Part shown: positions 7,457-15,860 of the stretch, in pieces
Layout: each line of letters opens with the position of its first letter
Position numbering within the stretch: position 1 is the first letter of the stretch
NCBI GenBank assembly: GCA_902785575.1
Contig: CACZZF010000016.1
Coordinates: 1-64,000, forward strand
DNA: 64,000 bases
Source of the DNA: an uncultured Bacteroidia bacterium
GTDB taxonomy: Bacteria; Bacteroidota; Bacteroidia; Bacteroidales; UBA932
Direction: 5' to 3'
Notes under the pieces: model-generated
Seen by the model: only the letters and a program-made list of their open reading frames with translations
Told to the model about the DNA's origin: nothing
The model's database searches: none
Position numbers and translations under genes: made by a program

Positions 7457-7527
7457 ATGCTCCGCCTCCTTTACACCGGCACGAACCACGCCTAGGTCAA
7501 ACGCCTTTGCGGCGACAGGGTTCCAAT
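7457..7527 (+). pseudogene. Decayed 5' fragment of the 64-residue gene
   Basis: From ATG 7457 this reads MLRLLYTGTNHA then an in-frame TAG, then VKRLCGDRV. It aligns with the beginning of the intact gene at 5763 (ILYTGTNFDEVKRLCGDRV), and the DNA from 7469 to 7524 is nearly the same. The similarity stops after that. It is a truncated, nonsense-mutated duplicate. Confidence 0.75.
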
Positions 7528-7581
7528 CTAATATTATGATGAATAAAATCTTATATTCGCGAATGAGAAGATCCTATCGTG

Positions 7582-8175
7582 ATGAGAAAGAATATATTCG
7601 CATTAATACTTTTCTTGGCGTGCGCTAGCACAGTGTCTTTTGCCCAGGTGGACTCCCGGTTGTATGCCGATGTCAATATTTCCGAGGGTATGAAATATCG
7701 TGAGTATAAGAATTACTATAATCCGCGGTTTTATTTCCGAGATGTGGACGATGTCTTTAGCCCTGAAATAGCGGGAATCGCATCGTTCTTCATTCCCGGC
7801 TTGGGACAGTGTGTCGATGAAGAGTGGGGCAGGGGAATAGGATTCTTCGCCGCCAACTTTGGACTTAATGTAGTAGTGCTGGGCTCACTAGTGGCAGTTG
7901 TCTCACACAATAATGAGACTACAGATGAGTTAGGAGGGGACGGAGGGGCCGTTGCCTTATTGTGCGGCGCTTTATTGGGCCAAGCCGTTGTGTATATTTG
8001 GAACATTTGTGATGCTGTGCGAGTCGCGAAGATTAAGAACATGTATTACCGGGATATTCGTTCGCAAAATGCGGGGCTTGATATAAAGATTGAACCATTT
8101 TTGGCATCGGCTCCCACCAGGGAAATGGGAGGAAACCATTTATCCGCGGGCTTATCTTTGAAATTTAAATTCTAA
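7582..8175 (+). CDS. Exported small membrane protein, PGLGQ-type
   Basis: The product is 197 residues from the ATG at 7582; a GTG one codon upstream is a less likely start. A signal peptide ends near VSFAQ. The central part has FFIPGLGQ followed by two hydrophobic stretches (about 85-105 and 115-140), resembling the PGLGQ motif of DUF5683/TM2-like Bacteroidetes membrane proteins. The C-terminus is short and beta-like (LSAGLSLKFKF), similar to the last strand of an outer-membrane protein. No substrate or partner can be inferred. The next 26 codons after its stop are also open in the same frame. Confidence 0.6.
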   Translation: MRKNIFALILFLACASTVSFAQVDSRLYADVNISEGMKYREYKNYYNPRFYFRDVDDVFSPEIAGIASFFIPGLGQCVDEEWGRGIGFFAANFGLNVVVLGSLVAVVSHNNETTDELGGDGGAVALLCGALLGQAVVYIWNICDAVRVAKIKNMYYRDIRSQNAGLDIKIEPFLASAPTREMGGNHLSAGLSLKFKF

Positions 8176-8309
8176 CTTTTCGTAAATAAACCGATATTCA
8201 AATATGCCAATCTCGACTATGCCCGGCGGCTTGATAGCCTGCTGAGGGCAGAGTGAAGTAACATACGCAAAAAAGCGCTATCTTTACAAGCTCTTTTAAA
8301 ATTATCGTT

Positions 8310-9908
8310 ATGAGGAATATTTCAGCTGTGTTGTCGTTCCTCGTTTTGGTCGCCGTGTCTTGCGCCCGGAATGAGGTTGATGTGGACAGGCTCTTGAAGA
8401 ATTATGCCGAGGTGACCATTCCCGCACCTGATCTGACGGGAATCACCGACAATGGAAAAGAAGTCCTGAGGCTTTACAGGATGGCTGCCGATGAGGTTGA
8501 CAAAATCTACTGGCAGCAGTATTTCGGTGATGGTGAGGCCTTAATGAACTCTCTCTCAAATCCTTCTTGGAAGCTTTATGCCGGAATCAACTATGGCCCT
8601 TGGGACCGCATCGACGGGAAACCCTTCCTTCCGGGATATGGCAGCAAGCCCGACGGGGCCGGTTTCTATCCCGCTGACATGACAGCTGAGGAGTTCCAAA
8701 AGTGGAACGATCCGGACAAGAACAGCCCTTACACGCTAGTACGGCGCGCGGAGGATGGTAACCTCAAGGCCGTCTGGTACCACGACGCTTATGCCGAGCA
8801 TATCGCCAAGATTGAGGAGTATCTCCAGAGGGCGGCCGACGTTACCATCAAGGAGAGCGTCCGGAACTATCTTCTCGAATTGATCGAGGGCCTCAAGACC
8901 GATGACTATTACGATAGCAACAAGGCTTGGCTGGAGATGAACGACAGCAAGATGGACCTTGTGCTTGGCCCCATTGAGGCTGAGGATGACGCCCTCCATG
9001 GCACCAAGGCATCTTACGGAGCCTATGTCCTGTTGAAGAATCTCCAGCGCACTGAGGAACTCAACGCTTTGTCCGCCCGTATGCCGGAGCTGCAGAAGAT
9101 GTTGCCCGGTGATCCGGCCAACCATGCTTTCGTTCCTGGCTCCGAGTCAGATATATTCTCATGCAACGTGCTCTACTGCGGCGGCTACACCAATGCCGGC
9201 TTCAAGGTGATCGGAATCAACTTCCCGTATGACGCGAAGATGCAGCAGGAGCTGGGTACCCGCTCAATCATATTTGATAACATCATCCGGGAGAAGTTCA
9301 ACCGCACGGTCCATCCGGTCGGGGACGCGCTCCTGGAGGATGTCTATAAACCACACATTGATGCCAGTGCGTTCTATTGGATCATCGTTTTCCGTGAGAT
9401 TGCGAAAGGGCTTGGTGTGAAAGAGACCATCAATGGGAAGGGAACAGTGGCGGAGGCTCTCGGCAGCGAGGCCCTTGTCCTTGAGAAAGCGAAATCCAAT
9501 GTGTTGGGCACCTGGCTTTGCGCCAAGGAGGCTGAAGACTACAACATCTCAGCCCTTTTCCAGAAGGAAGATGTGCTCACCACTTTCGTCACCAACACGA
9601 TACGTTCCACCCGTTTCGGCGCCGCTGACCCTACGGGTGTCGCGAATATTCTCGTCTATAACTACTTGCTTGAGAGCAAGTCCATCATCTGGAATCCTTC
9701 CGGTCGTTACAGCATCGACTACGACAAGACCTGGCAGGCCCTGGAAACACTTGGCGCTGAGATACTTCGCATCCAGGCTCAAGGTGACTTCGAGGCGGCC
9801 AAAACCTGTATCGACAAATACGGGATCGCCGGTCCCGAGAGCCTGTCTGACAAACGGGTCCTTGAGAACGCCGGAATCCCCGTTGACATCCGCTTTAACT
9901 ATGAATAA
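8310..9908 (+). CDS. M49 (dipeptidyl-peptidase III)-like lipoprotein, catalytic motifs lost
   Basis: A 532-residue lipoprotein (lipobox ending at Cys19, AVSC). Overall it resembles bacterial dipeptidyl-peptidase III relatives, in which zinc is held by HExxGH and a downstream E-E-x-x-A-D helix. Here the equivalent stretch reads FREIAKGLG (Arg362-Glu363), so both histidines are missing, and the second motif is GSEALVLEKAKS (385-396), without the usual glutamate pair. The expected enzyme would be a zinc peptidase; this copy is probably non-catalytic or has another function. It is followed after 26 bp by a DASS transporter, suggesting an operon. The family call rests on remembered motifs and alignment by eye. 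Confidence 0.6.
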   Translation: MRNISAVLSFLVLVAVSCARNEVDVDRLLKNYAEVTIPAPDLTGITDNGKEVLRLYRMAADEVDKIYWQQYFGDGEALMNSLSNPSWKLYAGINYGPWDRIDGKPFLPGYGSKPDGAGFYPADMTAEEFQKWNDPDKNSPYTLVRRAEDGNLKAVWYHDAYAEHIAKIEEYLQRAADVTIKESVRNYLLELIEGLKTDDYYDSNKAWLEMNDSKMDLVLGPIEAEDDALHGTKASYGAYVLLKNLQRTEELNALSARMPELQKMLPGDPANHAFVPGSESDIFSCNVLYCGGYTNAGFKVIGINFPYDAKMQQELGTRSIIFDNIIREKFNRTVHPVGDALLEDVYKPHIDASAFYWIIVFREIAKGLGVKETINGKGTVAEALGSEALVLEKAKSNVLGTWLCAKEAEDYNISALFQKEDVLTTFVTNTIRSTRFGAADPTGVANILVYNYLLESKSIIWNPSGRYSIDYDKTWQALETLGAEILRIQAQGDFEAAKTCIDKYGIAGPESLSDKRVLENAGIPVDIRFNYE

Positions 9909-9934
9909 TCTCCCAACCAAATTGTAACGACACT

Positions 9935-11437
9935 ATGTTCAAGAATTTCACAGGATTCCATCTGGTTGAGCAGATGCACAAGTTGCGTCAGAGCAACAGG
10001 TTCAACCCCGCTTTATTAAAGAAGAAAAGTTTAGGCCTCATATTTGTCGCCATCATCGTCGCCGTACTCTGGTTCCTGCCCACTGAATCCTTCGGGATTG
10101 ATGGTCTCACTGCGGTACAGCAAAGGATTATAGCGATATTCGTCTATGCCACGTTGATGTGGGTGCTGGAGATGGTTCCCGCCTGGGCGACCTCGGTGTC
10201 AATTATGGTTCTGCTGCTGTTGTGCACCTCTGACTCCGGCATCAAATGGATATGCGATCCTGCTGCGGGGCAACTCCTTAGCTATAAGCAAGTGATGGCC
10301 AGTTTCGCCGACCCGGTGGTGATGCTCTTTATCGGTGGTTTCGTTCTTGCCATCGCGACCACAAAGACAGGTCTTGACGTGCATCTCGCCCGTGTGCTGC
10401 TCACGCCATTCGGCAAGAAGAGTGAGAACATCCTTCTGGGCTTCATGCTTGTGACCGCCTTGTTCTCGATGTTCATCAGCAACACAGCCACGACCGCCAT
10501 GATGCTCACCTTCCTCACGCCTGTTTTCAAGCAGCTTCCGGAGGCCGGAAAGGGTAGGACAGCCTTAGCGCTCAGCATTCCCATCGCAGCTAACCTGGGT
10601 GGAATGGGGACCCCCATCGGAACTCCTCCCAACACCATAGCGCTTAAATATCTGAACGATTCTGAAGGCCTGGCCATGGGCATCGGTTTCGGCCAGTGGA
10701 TGATTTTCATGGTCCCTCTTGTGATCGTCATGATTTTTATCGCCTGGACATTGCTCAAGAAGATATTCCCGTTCTCCCAGAAGACCATAGAACTGAAAAT
10801 AGAGGGCGAGATGAAGAAGGGCAAGGAAACCATTCTGGTGATTGTCACTATGATAGTCACCATCCTCCTCTGGATGATGGACACAGTCACCGGTATCAAC
10901 ACCTACACGGTTGCGCTCATCCCCTTCGCTGTCTTCGCTTTGGCCGGCATAGTCACCAAATATGACCTTGAGGAGATCAACTGGTCGGTCATCTGGATGG
11001 TCGCCGGTGGTTTCGCCCTTGGATATGCGATGAACGGTTCCGGACTCGCCGCGCTGGTGGTCCGCGCGATTCCTTTCGGCAACTTCCCTCCGCTCCTTAT
11101 CGTCCTGCTCTCCGGCCTGTTGTGCTACGGTCTCTCCAACCTGATTTCCCACTCCGCCACCGCCGCGCTCCTCATGCCTATTTTGGTTGTGGTCTGTATG
11201 GCTATGGGCGATAAACTCGCAGCTGTCGGCGGCACTTCCACCGTGCTGATAGGAGTCGCCATCGCATCCAGCAGCGCCATGATCCTGCCCATCTCCACCC
11301 CTCCGAACGCTTTGGCTTACGCCACTAACCTCATCAAACAGAAAGACATGGTCCGGATGGGTATCATCATAGGTCTGATCAGTGTCGTGCTTGGTTATTT
11401 GGTTCTTTTCGCCGCCGGTTCTTTAAATATTGTCTAA
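9935..11437 (+). CDS. DASS family sodium/dicarboxylate-type transporter (SLC13)
   Basis: A 500-residue inner-membrane transporter with about 11-12 hydrophobic segments. The two repeated SNT-type substrate and sodium sites are visible: SNTATTAMM with PIGTPPNTIAL in the first half, and SHSATAALLMP with ISTPPNALAY in the second. Such proteins import di- and tricarboxylates with sodium, or exchange them. Which acid is carried cannot be told. The start is 26 bp after the M49-like gene, in the same direction. Several other Met residues occur near the start, but the chosen one leaves a normal soluble N-terminus. Confidence 0.92.
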   Translation: MFKNFTGFHLVEQMHKLRQSNRFNPALLKKKSLGLIFVAIIVAVLWFLPTESFGIDGLTAVQQRIIAIFVYATLMWVLEMVPAWATSVSIMVLLLLCTSDSGIKWICDPAAGQLLSYKQVMASFADPVVMLFIGGFVLAIATTKTGLDVHLARVLLTPFGKKSENILLGFMLVTALFSMFISNTATTAMMLTFLTPVFKQLPEAGKGRTALALSIPIAANLGGMGTPIGTPPNTIALKYLNDSEGLAMGIGFGQWMIFMVPLVIVMIFIAWTLLKKIFPFSQKTIELKIEGEMKKGKETILVIVTMIVTILLWMMDTVTGINTYTVALIPFAVFALAGIVTKYDLEEINWSVIWMVAGGFALGYAMNGSGLAALVVRAIPFGNFPPLLIVLLSGLLCYGLSNLISHSATAALLMPILVVVCMAMGDKLAAVGGTSTVLIGVAIASSSAMILPISTPPNALAYATNLIKQKDMVRMGIIIGLISVVLGYLVLFAAGSLNIV

Positions 11438-11568
11438 GGAATGGCAAAAAAAAGCGTTTTCTCTATTGACACCTTGCGGCAGGAGCGTGCGTTGAGGTTG
11501 ATGTGAAAGGACCGCAGCCGGCATTCCTTCGCAAGATATAGTATTTGAAGAAACTATAAGATCATAAC

Positions 11569-12579
11569 ATGAAACGGATATTTTTATCTCTCGCTACGCT
11601 ATTGACGGTCATGGCCGTCACCTGCTGTTCCGGAACACGTGGAACGCAGATTGTTGAGACACCCCAGCAAACTACCCATGAGGTCCAGGACGCCTCCGCT
11701 CCCAAGGTCTTTTTCACTTCGGATATCAGCCCCGAAGGTTTGGTCAAGATTTACAAGGCGCTCGGAGTCAATGCCTTCGGTCGTGTCGGTGTGAAGATTT
11801 CCACAGGCGAATCCAAGGAGTCCAACTACCTGCGTCCCGAGTTGATCGCCAACCTTGTTCATGAGGTGAAGGGCACTTTTATCGAGTGCAACACCGCTTA
11901 CGGCGGGTCTCGCGCCAATACCGCCGCTCACCGCGCGGCTATCGCTGAGCGTGGCTTCGAGACTGTGGCCAAGGTGGACATCATGGATGAGGAGGGTGAG
12001 ATCCGCATTCCGGTCAAAGATGAGACTTTTATCAAGTATGACATAGTCGGGAATCATATTCAGAATTACGACTTCGTCATTAACTTGGCGCACTTCAAGG
12101 GCCATGCGATGGGTGGTTTCGGAGGTGTGCTCAAGAACCAGTCAATCGGTTTCGCATCCACTTCCGGCAAGCTTTACATCCATTCCGCCGGACGCAGCAC
12201 AACTCGCTGGATGTCAGACAATCAGGATGGCTTCCTGGAGTCCATGGCGGCTGCTGCCCAGGCAGTGCATAACTATTTCAAGCAGGAAGGCAAGGATATC
12301 ATTTACATTGATGTGATGAACAATATGTCGGTCGACTGTGACTGCGACGCCCATCCTGACAAGCCTCGTCTCAAGGATATCGGTATTCTCGCTTCAGTTG
12401 ATCCTGTCGCGGTGGACCAGGCTTGCATAGACCTTGTTTTCGGTCACACTGATTCGACTGGTGATGATGCCAAGCCTCTTCAGGAGCGCATCAATCGTCA
12501 GCACGGCCTTCATATCCTCGACCACGCCGAAGCCCTCGGTCTCGGCAGCAAGAAATACCAGCTGGTGAAGATCGATTAA
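11569..12579 (+). CDS. DUF362 domain lipoprotein
   Basis: A 336-residue exported protein with a lipoprotein-type signal ending at Cys19/Cys20 (VTCCSG). The body matches DUF362: the segment VGVKISTGES near 75-85, NLAHFKGHAMGGFGGVLKN around 170-190, and CDCDAHPDKP followed by DIGILASVDPVAVDQACID near the C-terminus. DUF362 proteins are often linked to iron-sulfur or redox functions, but only a few cysteines occur here and no ferredoxin domain is present. It lies 131 bp after the DASS transporter. The gap between them has no gene; inverted GGAATG/CATTCC segments there are too far apart to call a terminator. Confidence 0.85.
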   Translation: MKRIFLSLATLLTVMAVTCCSGTRGTQIVETPQQTTHEVQDASAPKVFFTSDISPEGLVKIYKALGVNAFGRVGVKISTGESKESNYLRPELIANLVHEVKGTFIECNTAYGGSRANTAAHRAAIAERGFETVAKVDIMDEEGEIRIPVKDETFIKYDIVGNHIQNYDFVINLAHFKGHAMGGFGGVLKNQSIGFASTSGKLYIHSAGRSTTRWMSDNQDGFLESMAAAAQAVHNYFKQEGKDIIYIDVMNNMSVDCDCDAHPDKPRLKDIGILASVDPVAVDQACIDLVFGHTDSTGDDAKPLQERINRQHGLHILDHAEALGLGSKKYQLVKID

Positions 12580-12594
12580 GCGGCTGTTTTTTGC

Positions 12595-12602
12595 TATATT
12601 TG
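12595..12602 (+). promoter_or_regulatory. -7 element of the Fic gene
   Basis: TATATTTG, a perfect TAnnTTTG, preceded by a T-tract and only 7 bp before the ATG. Transcription would start at or very near the start codon, so the mRNA may be leaderless. Confidence 0.6.
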
Positions 12603-12609
12603 TATAAGT

Positions 12610-13668
12610 ATGAGTGAGTTTGACGAATATATCCGACAAGGAGAGCTTGGGCCTAGGCAAAAGGCGGAAGCCTGGAAAACCGCTATAGGTTTGCAGGATG
12701 TTGATGGCCTGAAGCCGTCCACATATTTGTTGGATACCGCCAAACGTCATATTGAGGGAGACATTACAATTGAGCAGGTAAAAGGGCTCATCGACTCATA
12801 CTACAAATCCAAAGAGGGAAGGTTTTCTTTAGAAGAAGAGAGGACAGAAGAGGCCGATAAAGTTTCTGCCAGGATCACGGAACTACTTCAGGAAGAGACG
12901 TTTTCATTTACGCCGTCCGAGTATCAACGAATCCATCGTCGCTTGTTTCAGGGTATTTTCAAATTCGCGGGCAAGTTCCGGACTTACAATATCTCAAAAA
13001 AAAAATGGGTGCTGGACGGCGCTTCAGTGTTATATAACCCGTTCGAGAATATTGCCGAGACATTGGATTATGATTTCGCTCAAGAACGGCAGTTCAATTA
13101 TGCGGAAGTGTCTACGGACGAATCCATTTCTCACATTGCGGCTTTTACCGCAGGTTTATGGCAAATACATCCATTTGGCGAAGGTAATACTCGTACTACG
13201 GCAGTCTTCCTTATAAAGTATTTGCGTTCTTTTGGTTTCTCAATATCTAATGACTTGTTTGCCGTTCATTCATGGTACTTCCGTAATGCTTTGGTTCGTG
13301 CCAGTTATTTCAACCGGGAAAAAGGAATTGTTCCAGACATGTCATATCTGGTCAAATTCTTGCGGAATCTGGTTTTAGGTGAACAGAATGAGTTGAAAAA
13401 CAGATATTTGCATATCGGTTATCAAAGAGAAACAGAGCTGGACTCAAAGAGCAATTATTGCACTTTAAATTGCACTTTGGAGGAATTGGCCATACTGCGA
13501 TTCTTGAAAGAAAACCCAAAGGCTACACAAACTATGATGGCAGAGTTGATCCATAGATCAGAACGAACTGTAAAGTCTATTACAGTCCGTCTTTCCGAAA
13601 AAGGGTATTTGTGCCGCAAGAATGGAAAGCGCGACGGTTGGTGGGAAGTGCTGGTGGATCTACCCTAA
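12610..13668 (+). CDS. Fic family protein with N-terminal antitoxin-like domain
   Basis: Fic enzymes transfer AMP or other groups from nucleotides to hydroxyl side chains. The 352-residue product has the catalytic motif HPFGEGNTR at 187-195, the flap segment near KKKWVLDGAS (about 131-140), an N-terminal VbhA-like helical domain (about 20-75; LLDTAKRHIEGDITIEQVKGLI), and a C-terminal winged-helix region (about 290-350, with MMAELIHRSERTVKSITVRL). The N-terminal domain probably inhibits activity; the canonical S/T-xxx-E-G/N motif was not clearly located. A run of ten A residues at 12996-13005 lies in the coding sequence before the active site. The gene is convergent with the beta-helix gene. 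Confidence 0.92.
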   Translation: MSEFDEYIRQGELGPRQKAEAWKTAIGLQDVDGLKPSTYLLDTAKRHIEGDITIEQVKGLIDSYYKSKEGRFSLEEERTEEADKVSARITELLQEETFSFTPSEYQRIHRRLFQGIFKFAGKFRTYNISKKKWVLDGASVLYNPFENIAETLDYDFAQERQFNYAEVSTDESISHIAAFTAGLWQIHPFGEGNTRTTAVFLIKYLRSFGFSISNDLFAVHSWYFRNALVRASYFNREKGIVPDMSYLVKFLRNLVLGEQNELKNRYLHIGYQRETELDSKSNYCTLNCTLEELAILRFLKENPKATQTMMAELIHRSERTVKSITVRLSEKGYLCRKNGKRDGWWEVLVDLP

Positions 13669-13790
13669 CCTGGCTTCGTTCAGGGGGTTGGACCAGTCTA
13701 CGGTGGCGTTGTTTGCTTCCGCGAGGGCCCGGTAAAGTTCCTTCTCGAAATATTGGGAATAAACGTTGATTACCATAGTCTTATCATAAA
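13660..13790 (-). pseudogene. Possible frameshifted coding remnant downstream of beta-helix gene
   Basis: In the +1 frame relative to the end of the beta-helix gene, the minus strand stays open past that gene's stop. It reads KPVYDKTMVINVYSQYFEKE, then LYRALAEANNATVDWSNPLN, then EARLG and a stop that overlaps the Fic gene end. The stretch has protein-like composition and amphipathic helices. It may be the original C-terminus of the beta-helix protein, a remnant of another gene, or a chance open frame. I do not recognise it. Confidence 0.35.
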
Positions 13791-15793
13791 CTGGCTTTTG
13801 TGTGGGCTTCGTCGTTTCCGCCGGAGAATCCGTCGTTACGGGTCTCATAGCGGGAAGGAGATGTGGGAGGGATTTCCTCGACCGGAGGGAGCTGGAATCC
13901 TGGGATGGCTCGCAGAAGGGGAGAGTCGACCACAAAACCCCTCAATGGATCTTTAGGATCCGCGAACCCGGGATTCTCGGTCGTCTTCCAGTTGTCCATC
14001 ATCTCGTCCATGAAGTTGGCCTTGCCCTCGATGTCATCGTTGTAGAAATGGTCGCTCCAAATGACCTTCTCAAAGGCATATTTCACATTATAGAAGGCGT
14101 TGCGAATCAATGTGTTACGGGCAGGAAGGGTGTAGTCGTTGTCGTAGAAGGCGGCGAAATCCGGATAATGCTCCCGGAAAGCCGGACCATCGACAAGGGC
14201 CACTGAATCCCTGTGGGCGATCAGGCGGTCAGCTCCCCACGTCTGCAGCCGGCCGTCAGTCTTTATGGCCGCGCAATCGAGGTTCATGAATATGTTGTCG
14301 TGGTAGACCACGTCACTTCCGCCACCGATCTGCACCGGCGGGGAGGAGATATTGTTGAAAATATTCCCGTACACCTCCACGGCCCCGGATCCGTCGTCAT
14401 GGTAGGTTGCCCGGACGTTGAACGGGACGTTGATGTCATGGAAATAGTTGTAGCGGATGACGCTCCCTCTCTGGGCCGGGTTGCGGCCGTGATAAAGGGC
14501 TCCGTTGTCCTCCACATCCATGCAGATGTGGTGGAAGTTGCAATATTCCACGAGCTGGTCATTGCCCAGCATCAGGAGGGCTGAGCTGGCCGAGTCATAG
14601 AACTCGCAATAGGAGACCTTGTTGCCAAGTCCGCTCATCGTGACGGCCGGGCGAAGGTGTTTCTCTATTCTGTTGAAGTCGTGGAACACGCAGTCTGTCA
14701 CATAGTTATCGCCTCTTATAATCTGCTTCCGGTCGCCTCCGGCGAGGTCCACTCCTCCGGCGCCGATGTCGTGGATGTGGCATCCGCTGACTCCGCAGTT
14801 CCGGCAAGATGGGGCGATCCTGATGGCGATATGGCCGATGTTATGGATCTCGCAGTCCTCGAATTTGACGCCTGTTGAAGAATAGACCACGGCACCGTCG
14901 CCGCATGTGCAGTTGAATTCCAGACCTTCGATGTAGATGTTGACGCAATTCCTTATGATGAGCAGGGGAGTCCGGCGGACCGCCATTTCCAGCCGCTTGG
15001 TTTTCGGAGGAAGCATTATCCATGCCTGGCCTCCTTCAGCGTCCAATGAATATTCTCCCGGAGCGTCCACTTCTTCGGGGATATTCAAGACCTTCCATTT
15101 CTGGAAGTTCTCTCCTGGCTTGAACCCGAAACCGTAGGAAGTCATATCCCTGACTTCCAAGGTTTTATCTGGATTAATCTCCTTGATTCCAACAAACTCT
15201 TCCGACCAGCCGAAGCGGAAACATCCCGATAGCCAGCCTCTTGTGGGTTCCGCCCATTCAAGAGGTCTGTCCTCCTTGAAAGCGATTATTCCGTAGCCAG
15301 GTCCTTCGTTCCCTTGCAGCCTTCCGACTCCCATCCGGACCACTGAGTCCAGCTTGATCCAGTCGTCGTTCGGCCATTCAGAGAGGCGCATCGGCACATC
15401 GTCAGCATAGAATTCCGACCATGAAGGTCCGCTCGGATGAGTGTGCCCTTTCTCGACCACAGGGCTTGCCTGGTAACTGGATATGTCAATATGCCAAAGT
15501 CCCTTAGTGGCTTGAGAACCAAGTACTTCCTTACACTTCTTGAGAGCTCTGCGAGGGATCTTGACGCCCCCGTTGAGCTGGGCTCTATGCCCCTCGATGG
15601 TGATTCCTTTTTTGCCTTCTACCACGAGGGTATCCGTCAGGCGGTATATTCCTTTACGGAGAACGATCCGATCCCCGGTTCTGGCCTGTTCGATAGCCTC
15701 CTTCAAGGCGCTCACATTCCTGACTCTGTAGGTCTTGCATTGGGCGCCCAGACTCAAAGCTAGCAGAATGAATATGATTAGAGTTCTTCTCAT
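13784..15793 (-). CDS. Secreted right-handed parallel beta-helix protein
   Basis: A 669-residue exported protein with a signal peptide (cleavage near AQCKTY). Residues about 22-75 (VRNVSALKEAIEQARTGDRI) begin the helix as in pectate-lyase-like proteins. A beta-sandwich-like insertion follows, and residues about 280-520 contain many short parallel-helix repeats (VKFEDCEIHNIGHIAIRI, VSYCEFYDSASSALLM, IRYNYFHDI, VVYHDNIFM). This fold is used by polysaccharide lyases and glycoside hydrolases; a GH141-like or lyase role is possible, but no catalytic residues can be assigned. It is divergently transcribed from the GntP transporter. The C-terminal tail is polar and proline-rich and may be altered by a frameshift. 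Confidence 0.85.
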   Translation of the reverse strand: MRRTLIIFILLALSLGAQCKTYRVRNVSALKEAIEQARTGDRIVLRKGIYRLTDTLVVEGKKGITIEGHRAQLNGGVKIPRRALKKCKEVLGSQATKGLWHIDISSYQASPVVEKGHTHPSGPSWSEFYADDVPMRLSEWPNDDWIKLDSVVRMGVGRLQGNEGPGYGIIAFKEDRPLEWAEPTRGWLSGCFRFGWSEEFVGIKEINPDKTLEVRDMTSYGFGFKPGENFQKWKVLNIPEEVDAPGEYSLDAEGGQAWIMLPPKTKRLEMAVRRTPLLIIRNCVNIYIEGLEFNCTCGDGAVVYSSTGVKFEDCEIHNIGHIAIRIAPSCRNCGVSGCHIHDIGAGGVDLAGGDRKQIIRGDNYVTDCVFHDFNRIEKHLRPAVTMSGLGNKVSYCEFYDSASSALLMLGNDQLVEYCNFHHICMDVEDNGALYHGRNPAQRGSVIRYNYFHDINVPFNVRATYHDDGSGAVEVYGNIFNNISSPPVQIGGGSDVVYHDNIFMNLDCAAIKTDGRLQTWGADRLIAHRDSVALVDGPAFREHYPDFAAFYDNDYTLPARNTLIRNAFYNVKYAFEKVIWSDHFYNDDIEGKANFMDEMMDNWKTTENPGFADPKDPLRGFVVDSPLLRAIPGFQLPPVEEIPPTSPSRYETRNDGFSGGNDEAHTKASL

Positions 15794-15833
15794 CCGTCAA
15801 ACAGTCGTTAATGCGAAGATAAGGTTTTTTTCA

Positions 15834-15841
15834 TATATTTG
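15834..15841 (+). promoter_or_regulatory. -7 element of the GntP gene
   Basis: TATATTTG after a T-tract, 19 bp before the GntP ATG, in the 67-bp divergent region shared with the beta-helix gene. Confidence 0.65.
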
Positions 15842-15860
15842 AGAACCAGATATTGTTCCT

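Noticed and set aside
11438..11568. Inverted GGAATG/CATTCC segments in the gap between the DASS and DUF362 genes
   Set aside because: The arms are about 80 bases apart with no T-tract, so not a convincing terminator.
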